This document shows positions 28,655 to 36,199 of a stretch of 38,829 bases of DNA, one piece after another (positions within the stretch are counted from its first letter, which is position 1; each line of letters starts with the position of its first letter). Made by a program: the position numbers and the translations under genes. The notes beneath the pieces were generated by a model. The model was not told where the DNA came from and did no database searches. It saw nothing but the letters and a program-made list of their open reading frames with translations. Source of the stretch: Planctomycetota bacterium (GTDB taxonomy: Bacteria > Planctomycetota > UBA1135); NCBI GenBank assembly GCA_028821845.1, contig JAPKEZ010000003.1, positions 1-38,829 on the forward strand, read 5' to 3'.

Positions 28655-29971
28655 TCACGCTTTGCTAACAGGTATCTCTTCGGTTAATTTAAGGAAAAGT
28701 TGCGCACGTTCGCTGAAATTATTAAATTCGTCAAAAGATGAAAAAGACGGCGAAAACAGCAGCGTTTCGTCAGATTGCAGGCCAGAAAGAGCCACTTCTG
28801 CCGCGATTTCGAAGTTTTCGTGAAAAGTGCAGTCAATTTTCGCTTCATCGCACAATTGAGCAAGGCGCAGGCCACCAGCGCCATGTAAACGTAGACGGGT
28901 TTTTTCGCGAGAGGCACTGATAATGTCTGACAAATCTAGTGACTTGTCTTTACCCCCAGCCAATAGCACTTTTTTGCCCCTAATCGATGTCAAAGCGGCA
29001 GCAGTTGGCGTGGGGTGAGTGGCAACGGCGTTATTGATAATCACCCGGTCGTGAATATCGACAAAGCGCTGCATTCGATGTTCGAGCCCAGGATACTGGC
29101 CTAGACCGAGACACTCGCGCTTTAGAATGCGCAGCGATCGCAAGGCAGCGAGCATAGATGGCATGCGGAATGATTCCGTGAAGGGTAGGTCTTCGGTGCT
29201 AAGGCCGAAGTCGTTGATTTTCCACCCATCGAGCTCTTCCCAATTGCCCTTAGCGGCGTGAGACCAATTAGTGGACTCGGCGTCACCACCAGCGATCAAG
29301 GCAAAACAGCTTTCATCTTGGTATTCGAGTAGCCGGCGCTTGGCAGCGGCATAGGATTCTAGATCACCGTGACGATCAAGGTGATCGGCGCCGAAGCAAG
29401 TCAGCACCGCAATGTGAGGCCACGCCGGTGGCGCAATCAACCGCTCGCATTGGAACGACGAGATCTCGAGCACAATAGTTTCGAGGTCGGGTCGACTTAG
29501 AACTTGCTCTAAAAACGAACCGCCCAAATTGCCTGCCAGCAAAGTGTTCTCGCCAAGTAAGTAATGTAACAGCGACGCGCAAGTTGATTTGCCGTGCGTA
29601 CCAGTGATCGCCACGGTTGGAATATTAGCGCTGCACGCAATCGCTAAATTAATTTCGGTAGTCAACTCACAATTATGCTTGCGCGCTAAATCCCAGATTG
29701 GCGCTTCGTTGGGCACGGCTGGGTTTACAACCACCACGTCAGTTCGTTCAAACAAATACTCAGGGTGCTCTTCAAAAACGAAATCAATCGCATAGCCAGC
29801 TAAGCTGTTGATACTAGTTTCAAGTTTGGATGCCGGCCGCAAATCACTTACGGTAACCTTGGCGCCTAATTCATGAAGGGCGCGCGCGCATCCTGCTCCT
29901 CCGCCGAAAGAGCCTAGGCCAAGAATTAATACCTGTCGGTTCTTGAGGTCGGCCGGGTGGATGAGATTCAT
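28655..29971 (-). CDS. murD: UDP-N-acetylmuramoylalanine--D-glutamate ligase
   Basis: ILGLGSFGGGAGCARALHELGAKVTVSD, VAITGTHGKSTCASLLHYLL, LEISSFQCERL, GLEHRMQRF, LLAGGKDKSLDLS. Confidence 0.92.
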   Translation of the reverse strand: MNLIHPADLKNRQVLILGLGSFGGGAGCARALHELGAKVTVSDLRPASKLETSINSLAGYAIDFVFEEHPEYLFERTDVVVVNPAVPNEAPIWDLARKHNCELTTEINLAIACSANIPTVAITGTHGKSTCASLLHYLLGENTLLAGNLGGSFLEQVLSRPDLETIVLEISSFQCERLIAPPAWPHIAVLTCFGADHLDRHGDLESYAAAKRRLLEYQDESCFALIAGGDAESTNWSHAAKGNWEELDGWKINDFGLSTEDLPFTESFRMPSMLAALRSLRILKRECLGLGQYPGLEHRMQRFVDIHDRVIINNAVATHPTPTAAALTSIRGKKVLLAGGKDKSLDLSDIISASREKTRLRLHGAGGLRLAQLCDEAKIDCTFHENFEIAAEVALSGLQSDETLLFSPSFSSFDEFNNFSERAQLFLKLTEEIPVSKA

Positions 29972-29978
29972 AAGGTGC

Positions 29979-30070
29979 TGGCGGAGAGAGAGGGATTTGA
30001 ACCCTCGGAACCGTCAAAACGGTTCAACACCTTAGCAAGGTGCCGCATTCGGCCACTCTGCCATCTCTCC
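29979..30070 (-). tRNA. tRNA-Ser(GCU), encoded CCA
   Basis: GGAGAGATGGCAGAGTGGCCGAATGCGGCACCTTGCTAAGGTGTTGAACCGTTTTGACGGTTCCGAGGGTTCAAATCCCTCTCTCTCCGCCA; 7-bp acceptor, long variable arm, anticodon GCT. Confidence 0.97.
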
Positions 30071-30134
30071 ATACAAGCGCTCAAAGTGTAGCGGTGCGGT
30101 CTTTATTAGACAATAGATTAGTTAAGATGTCTTC

Positions 30135-30749
30135 ATGAATGAAGCGCTAAAAAACGTGTCTGATTTTCGCGAGGTGTTACGCCACCGCCGATCAATTCGC
30201 CACTTTTCCGACCAGCCAGTGGCGTCCTCCCTGATTGAAGAAGTGGTGGGATGCGCGGCGACGTCTCCGAGTGGGGCCAACAAACAACCATGGCGATTCG
30301 TGTGCGTCAAAGACCCTGAGCTAAAGAAAAAAATCAGGATGGCTGCCGAAGTAGAAGAGCGTGAGTTTTATGAGAGCCGCGCTACCGATCAATGGAAGGT
30401 CGACTTGGCACCGCTTGGAACTGATGCCGATAAATCTTTTTTGGAAGTAGCACCGTGGTTGGTGGTTGTATTCAAATTGGTAAAAGGCGACGACGGCGGC
30501 AACGTTTATTATGCCGATGAGTCGGTCGGCATTGCGACTGGTATGTTGTTGGCCGCGGCGCAGGTGGCGGGGCTAGCTACCTTGACGCATACACCAAGCC
30601 CAATGAAGTTTTTGGAAGAAGTGCTTGAACGTCCTCCGAATGAGCGCGCATATATGCTAATACCGATGGGATGGCCGGCAATTGACGGGCATATACCTGT
30701 GGCAGCGCTGTGTAAAAAACCATTAACCGAAGTGATGGTTAAGCTCTAA
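30135..30749 (+). CDS. nitroreductase-family flavoprotein
   Basis: RHRRSIRHFSDQPV, ATSPSGANKQPWRFVCV, ESVGIATGMLLAAAQVAGLATL, IPMGWPA. Confidence 0.92.
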   Translation: MNEALKNVSDFREVLRHRRSIRHFSDQPVASSLIEEVVGCAATSPSGANKQPWRFVCVKDPELKKKIRMAAEVEEREFYESRATDQWKVDLAPLGTDADKSFLEVAPWLVVVFKLVKGDDGGNVYYADESVGIATGMLLAAAQVAGLATLTHTPSPMKFLEEVLERPPNERAYMLIPMGWPAIDGHIPVAALCKKPLTEVMVKL

Positions 30750-30799
30750 AAACTATTGTCTAAACTCGCTCGCCTCGCTAAACTTTGGCGCTTAAGTGC

Positions 30800-30890
<91 letters not shown>

Positions 30891-30895
30891 TTATT

Positions 30896-32047
30896 CTAGC
30901 GAGTCTCAGTAACAGGACCAGTAGACTTTTTATCGCGTGGATTGTCATCGCCTGTCATCGGACCAAATATTTTACGACTGAGTTCCATTGAGAAAACCAC
31001 TTCTTGCTCTTCCGGCACCGGCACGGGTGTCGGGGATAGTTGGCCACCTCAAGATTCGCAGAATTTGCCTGACCAAACTTCTTTACCAGATTCTTTGTCT
31101 GTGGCAATTATTTTTGGTGACTTCCCGCCAGGCATGAAATTGTAGTACTCTTCTTCGGCATTGCCGTAAAACCTTGGCACTTGCACGGTGATCGTTTCTG
31201 CATCGGTACGGTTAGTCTTGAAATCAAGGCGTAGTGGGCCACCCCAAGCTAGTTCATTAACTTTTCCAGATTCAATACTGATGGTCTTCATCGAGCCTTG
31301 ACGGACAGTAACGTTTTCAGTACCTTTCTTTACACTGGCGCGCGTAAGTTCGTATTCACCAGCAGGTACCACCATCCCTTTTTTCGCTTCTGACAGTTCA
31401 AAACTAAATTTACTATCGGTAGAGGTGAACACCGCGCTAGTCAGCTTGCCTTGCGAGTTGTAGCTATCAACGACATTAAACACACCAGACTCACCTTCAT
31501 ATGGAGTGACGCTTACAACATCGCCATTTCCGGAGGCATTAAAAGTAAACAGTTCGCCATCGAGATTCACAACCTCTGAAAGGTAACTAGCTGAGTTTCC
31601 TTTGCCCACAATAATGGCGTCGGTTCCGATTTCGTTCCAAATGCCGTTATTGTTTTGATCGATTAGAGAAACGTTTACGCCATTGACCTTGGCCGACATC
31701 AGACCAGCACATGCATATTGCCATCCGTTGCCGCCCGGGCGAACACGAATCGCGTATGAAAACTTAGAGCCATCTTCGCGCTTGCCACGCAAAAGTGCAT
31801 CGCCGCCACTACCTTTAATGTCAGTGTCAGGGCGCTCGTCGGCATTAGTGTCGATTTCTAATTTGAATTCGGTACTGTTTACAACGAAGCCATTGCCAAT
31901 CGCAATGCTGTCTTCGATGTTAGTCCATGATTCGTTTGGCAAATTTATCTGCCACTTCTTAACCTGCTTGAATTTTAGATTAGAAGTTTCGGCCTCGCCG
32001 CCGCCTGAAATCATCAAGCAGAGACCCGTTAGTAGGGCGTAATTCAT
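30896..32047 (-). CDS. probable exported selenoprotein with C-x-x-U motif (in-frame TGA at 31049-31051 read as Sec)
   Basis: ORF track protein (332 aa, signal peptide) ends ...[15 protein letters not shown]. The same frame continues [50 protein letters not shown] to TAG at 30896-30898. Hairpin downstream of UGA. If TGA is a true stop, the CDS is 31049..32047. Confidence 0.6.
31012..31033 (-). promoter_or_regulatory. candidate bacterial SECIS hairpin for the CxxU protein
   Basis: RNA CCGACACC-CGUGCC-GGUGCCGG: 7 base pairs with one A/C mismatch, 6-nt loop with G at loop position 2, loop begins 24 nt after the UGA (23-nt spacer). Confidence 0.5.
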
Positions 32048-32451
32048 TAACTCGATACTACCTTATTCCAGACAGTTTCGCTAATGTAAATGGGCGCGTT
32101 GAGCTGTAGGCACACTGCAATAGCATCTGAAGGTCGACAGTCTATCGAAAGAGCTTTGCCACTGCTGTCACTGAGGCGCAATTCAGCAAAATAAGTGCCA
32201 TTGTCGAAGTGGTGAATTTCGGTTTCATGGACGGTTCCATTTAGCCCGTGAATTATCGACGTGCACAACTCGCTAGTTATTGGCCGCGTATTTTTTTCAC
32301 TAACCAAAGCGCTGCGAATTGCTATTAGAGCATTGCGCTCGATCATCACTTCGAGTGTACGCTCGCCATCCGCTTCGCTGAGGTGAAGCAATTGATGAGA
32401 GTGACCGTCAACTTGTACCAGTTTGGTGACATGAGCAAGGGTGCGCGACAT
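32047..32451 (-). CDS. bifunctional nuclease-like (DUF151/BFN) protein
   Basis: ELRLSDSSGKALSIDCRPSDAIAVCLQLNAPIYISETV typical of DUF151. Confidence 0.85.
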   Translation of the reverse strand: MSRTLAHVTKLVQVDGHSHQLLHLSEADGERTLEVMIERNALIAIRSALVSEKNTRPITSELCTSIIHGLNGTVHETEIHHFDNGTYFAELRLSDSSGKALSIDCRPSDAIAVCLQLNAPIYISETVWNKVVSS

Positions 32452-32453
32452 GT

Positions 32454-32463
32454 TACTATTCTA
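32454..32463. promoter_or_regulatory. overlapping divergent -10 elements (MGMT + strand, DUF151 - strand)
   Basis: TACTAT (32454-32459, +) 6 nt before the MGMT ATG; TAGAAT (32463-32458, -) 6 nt before the DUF151 ATG. Confidence 0.55.
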
Positions 32464-32465
32464 GC

Positions 32466-32969
32466 ATGCAAACAGCAGTTTACGGTGCATCGGTTGAGAC
32501 ATCATTGTTTGGCAAGGTAGGCTTCACTTTTAATAATGGCGGACAGCTTTTAGAGTTATCCTGGCGGGAAGGTTTTTCAGAAGAGGTTAGTAAATTAGCG
32601 CAGTTAAAAGCACCATGTCCAAGTTTGGCGCAGTTGCGAAAATATATAACGGATTACGCGCGCGGATGTGGCCCGCAATTTCCCGGAGAGTATGTGTTCC
32701 CGCAGGTGGCGGTGTTTTCTACTAAGGTTTATAAGGTAGTAGAAAAGTTGAATTCGGGTCAGTCTTTCTCATACCAACAGGTGGCCGAGTTGGCTGGTTC
32801 GTCAAAGGCGTGCCGCGCAGTGGGAAACATTATGGGCAAGAACCCGTTACCTCTAGTGATTCCATGACACCGCGTTTTAGCTAGCGGCCAAGGTCTTGGC
32901 GGCTTCACTGGCGGAGTATCTTTTAAGCGCTTGTTGCTTGACGCTGAGGGGATTGAATACGGAGCCTAA
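32466..32969 (+). CDS. O6-alkylguanine-DNA alkyltransferase (MGMT/Ogt-like) with selenocysteine at the catalytic position (TGA 32865-32867)
   Basis: SFSYQQVAELAGSSKACRAVGNIMGKNPLPLVIP-[TGA]-HRVLASGQGLGGFTGGVSFKRLLLDAEGIEYGA-TAA. TGA sits exactly at the Cys of the PCHRV motif and the conserved C-terminal domain follows in the same frame. The ORF track truncates it at 32867. Confidence 0.88.
32883..32904 (+). promoter_or_regulatory. bacterial SECIS element of the MGMT gene
   Basis: RNA AGC-G-GCCAA[GGUC]UUGGC-G-GCU: 5-bp apical stem, GGUC loop, one G/G mismatch, then 3 bp. Loop starts 25 nt after the UGA (24-nt spacer). GGUC is the same apical loop sequence as in the E. coli fdhF SECIS. Confidence 0.8.
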
Positions 32970-34147
32970 GCTAACCAGCGGCCCGCGTTGAAGGCGAGTA
33001 AAATAAGAGTTGAGTTGATGAACAAACTATTTAGGTTAATTGCAGATTTGTTCTTCGGCCACGGTGTGTAAATGCAAATTAATGCTGCAGCGATACCGAT
33101 GTATAACCCGACATAATTCATGGCAAAGGCCATGATAGGTAACGCTAAAATGCTAAGCGAAACTTTATAAAGGTACTTGTGCGCCAAGTAAACGCATACA
33201 ATAACCGGAATGATAAACGCGAGTTGTCCTAATTCGACGCCGAGGTTGAAGCCGAGCAAGGACATCACTTTTGCATTTGAGGCTAAACCTATTTCACCGA
33301 GTACTCCTGCAAATCCGAATCCGTGTAATAAACCAAAGGCAAAGGCCGGAATCGCTGGATTTGCGTTTTGCACCCCCTGCTTTAGATGAGCTACTAGTAC
33401 AGCGATAATACTAATAGAAATCGCCGGTTCAACAAATGTGGATGGCAGCGACACGATATCTAAAGCCGAAAATGCCAGAGTTATTGAGTGCGCGACGGTG
33501 AATGCAGTTATTGCATAGACTAACTTGCGGAAACTGGCTACTCCTAGAAGCAGGGCGAGTAAAAATGCTAAGTGATCGTATCCGGATAAGACGTGTTCGA
33601 AGCCTAGGTCGAGATAAGTCGCTAGTGTTTCGAATTGAGTTGGCAGGTGTAATAAGTAGTCGTGTGTGTTTGCCGACAACACATAGTGCAGTGGTTCTGC
33701 TCCGAAGCCATCTACGGAAATAAATGTTTTGTGCTTGGGATTACCTGTCTCTAAAAACAATTCAGAGTGCACTACAAAATCATCGCCAGCATCGTTCACA
33801 GTGAACGAAGTGCTTAAAACGATGTCGGTGATCTCGACGTCACCTAAATATTCAATAGGCGTGAAAGTAGGAATGAATTGCTCGCCGTTAATCTCAAACC
33901 AAAAGTTTGATTGCAACAATGCGTCGACTTGCGGCCAGCTATCTTCGAATTCTGTTTGCGTGATATGCTCGTTACCGTCGGCGTCAATAACGAAAGTATC
34001 GACTTCGCGTAACGTCAACTCTTGAATTTTCAGTGTGGCGCTAACTTCGTTGCCGCTGAACTTTAAGTTCAGGTGCGACATTGCGGCTGGGTGCACCGCA
34101 CCAACGGCTAGCGCTATTGCGGCAGCGAGTTTGTAGTAGTAGCACAC
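32966..34147 (-). CDS. HupE/UreJ-family membrane protein with exported N-terminal domain carrying an EF-hand-like loop
   Basis: FEHVLSGYDHLAFLLALLL, FTVAHSITLAFSAL, FAFGLLHGFGFAGVL, FNLGVELGQLAFI; N-terminal DADGNEHITQTEF. Confidence 0.85.
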   Translation of the reverse strand: MCYYYKLAAAIALAVGAVHPAAMSHLNLKFSGNEVSATLKIQELTLREVDTFVIDADGNEHITQTEFEDSWPQVDALLQSNFWFEINGEQFIPTFTPIEYLGDVEITDIVLSTSFTVNDAGDDFVVHSELFLETGNPKHKTFISVDGFGAEPLHYVLSANTHDYLLHLPTQFETLATYLDLGFEHVLSGYDHLAFLLALLLGVASFRKLVYAITAFTVAHSITLAFSALDIVSLPSTFVEPAISISIIAVLVAHLKQGVQNANPAIPAFAFGLLHGFGFAGVLGEIGLASNAKVMSLLGFNLGVELGQLAFIIPVIVCVYLAHKYLYKVSLSILALPIMAFAMNYVGLYIGIAAALICIYTPWPKNKSAINLNSLFINSTLILLAFNAGRWLA

Positions 34148-35133
34148 GGAAATTCTTTGTAGGTCGATTCAAAGATAAGCACTAAATTGGGGTCAAACTG
34201 CGTGCCAGCTCCTTTCTGAATAATCTCTAAAGCAGCTTCGCTCGGTAGCGCCTTGCGATAAGGGCGCTCGGAACAAATAGCATCGTAAGTATCGGCAATC
34301 ATAATCAATCGCGAACCAAGTGGGATATCGTTACCGGCAAGACCATCTGGGTAGCCGTTGCCGTCCCAGCGTTCGTGTTCGTTACGAACAATGCGTTGCA
34401 CCTCGGGATAGTTTTTGGAAAGGGGTTCGAGAATCTTTGCACCGTGAATGGGGTGTAGCTTGACGATTTCCCATTCTTTGTCGGTTAGCTTACCTTGCTT
34501 GTGTAAAATAGTTAGTGGAATGCCAATCTTGCCTATATCGTGTAGCCAAGCGCCAACACGAATCTCGCGTATTTGTCGCTTAGTCATACCTGGAATTTTG
34601 CGCGCCATCAGCACTGCAAAAGCAGCAACTTTATTAGAATGATCACGCGTGTATTTGTCTTTAGCTTCGAGCGAGTTCACCAACGCCTGCACGCCAGTTA
34701 AAAACGCACGCACCTCTGCCATGTCGGCATTCTTTAGCTTGCGTTCGTCGGCAACAGTCTTGCTGCGGCGACTCATCGCACTCGCAATGTGCTGCGCCAC
34801 TGATGCCACGCTAGCAGGTTTCATCATGTACTCGTCGGCACCGTCACGCACAGCTTGGACGGCTGTTTTCACGTCATTCTCGCCGGTCAACATCAGGAAT
34901 GGTAAATCAGCATGGACACTGCGGATGTGGCGCAGTAATTCGTCGCCGCGCATGCCTGGTAGTCCAAGATCTGAAACCACGATATCGAATGACTCTAAAG
35001 CTAGCCGGTGTAATGCTGTCCGCGCATCACGCACCGCTGAGACGCGGTACCCCTGCTGACTAAGACCAGCTTCGAGTAATGCGCACTGATCTGGGTCGTC
35101 TTCTACGACTAGAACGTTATGGGATGGGGCCAT
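34114..35133 (-). CDS. HD-GYP domain response regulator
   Basis: Receiver VLVVEDDPDQCALLEAGLSQQGY...IVVSDLGLPGMRGDELL; HD-GYP core GAWLHDIGKIGIP, HPIHGAKIL, NEHERWDGNGYPDGLAG. Start 35133 or 35151. Confidence 0.93.
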   Translation of the reverse strand: MAPSHNVLVVEDDPDQCALLEAGLSQQGYRVSAVRDARTALHRLALESFDIVVSDLGLPGMRGDELLRHIRSVHADLPFLMLTGENDVKTAVQAVRDGADEYMMKPASVASVAQHIASAMSRRSKTVADERKLKNADMAEVRAFLTGVQALVNSLEAKDKYTRDHSNKVAAFAVLMARKIPGMTKRQIREIRVGAWLHDIGKIGIPLTILHKQGKLTDKEWEIVKLHPIHGAKILEPLSKNYPEVQRIVRNEHERWDGNGYPDGLAGNDIPLGSRLIMIADTYDAICSERPYRKALPSEAALEIIQKGAGTQFDPNLVLIFESTYKEFPCATTTNSLPQ

Positions 35134-35189
35134 TGCTGGCAATGTTATCACAGTTGCATATGCGGATACAAGCGTGCTATAGTGGCTGT

Positions 35190-35588
35190 ATGGCTAAAAA
35201 CATCTTCGCTGTAATCCTTGGGTTGGCGGTTGGTTCGGCTATAAACATGGGATTTATTGAGCTTGGCTCTAGAATTATTCCCTGGCCCGGCGACATCTGG
35301 AATGGTGAAGAAGGGATGAAGGCTTCGGCGCATTTGCTTGAGGCGCGGCATTTCATTTTCCCGTTTATCGCACATGCGGCTGGTTCTTTAGTTGGAGGAT
35401 TTATCGCGTACATGATTGCGGCATCTCACAAGATGATTTGTTCGGTCGCAGTTGGCGTGGCGTTCTTGGCCGGCGGTTTGATGATGCTGTTTATGTTGCC
35501 ACCGCCGATTTGGTTTATCGCCGCTGATATTGGCCTTGCTTATATTCCCGCAGCAATGTTGGGTGGCAAGTTAGCAATGCGCCGATGA
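35190..35588 (+). CDS. small multi-TM membrane protein
   Basis: MAKNIFAVILGLAVGSAINMGFIELG...; start chosen at the Met preceded by TATAGT-6nt. Confidence 0.65.
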   Translation: MAKNIFAVILGLAVGSAINMGFIELGSRIIPWPGDIWNGEEGMKASAHLLEARHFIFPFIAHAAGSLVGGFIAYMIAASHKMICSVAVGVAFLAGGLMMLFMLPPPIWFIAADIGLAYIPAAMLGGKLAMRR

Positions 35589-35617
35589 GAATCTCAAAAG
35601 ATGCTATCCTGTGAGAC

Positions 35618-36199
35618 ATGCAGCGTTACAAGCACCGCCAAATATTAGATGCCGCCGGCGTCTCTGTGGCATTAGATGAACTTGCTTTAAAGCTTCACCC
35701 GCTGCTTGGCGATGATGAGGTGACCGCAATTCCAATCATGGGCGGGGCGATGATTTTCGCCGCCGATTTGGTGCGCCGTCTACCACCAGGCTTAGTTATG
35801 GATTTCATCCGTATTCAAACTTATGGCGATTCGACTTCACCACAAAGCGAGCCTAAAGCCGATTGGGTGCCGCAGGCTGAAAACGTAACTGGCAAGCACA
35901 TTTTACTTATGGACGACATTCTAGACACCGGTCGTACCATGAACTATGCGCGTAATTTTTTAATTAATGAGATGGGCGCCAGCAAAGTTACAGTCGCCGT
36001 GTTGATTGATAAGCCAGCGCGGCGTGCAATCGACATCGTGCCGGATGCCGCGGCGATTAACCTCGATGAAGATTTGTTCTTAGTCGGTGTCGGTTTAGAT
36101 TTTAAGGGCCGCTACCGTAACGTTCCTAATTTGTTAGCGCTAGAAACAGGCATTGATGGTATGCCAATAGAAAACGAAAAATGGAAAACCTCGCAGTAA
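35618..36199 (+). CDS. hpt: hypoxanthine phosphoribosyltransferase
   Basis: PRPP motif HILLMDDILDTGRTM; IPIMGGAMIFAADLVRRL; VGVGLDFKGRYRNVPNL. Confidence 0.9.
   Translation: MQRYKHRQILDAAGVSVALDELALKLHPLLGDDEVTAIPIMGGAMIFAADLVRRLPPGLVMDFIRIQTYGDSTSPQSEPKADWVPQAENVTGKHILLMDDILDTGRTMNYARNFLINEMGASKVTVAVLIDKPARRAIDIVPDAAAINLDEDLFLVGVGLDFKGRYRNVPNLLALETGIDGMPIENEKWKTSQ

Noticed and set aside
28640-28657. TGA readthrough at the end of murD
   Set aside because: The extension is only a few codons (PPHY) before another stop; murD already has a complete C-terminus.
35586-35640. Possible TGA readthrough of the small membrane protein ending at 35588
   Set aside because: The extension (ESQKMLSCETCSV...) runs out of frame into the hpt coding region with no conserved motif or SECIS-like hairpin that I could see; TGA is the likely true stop.
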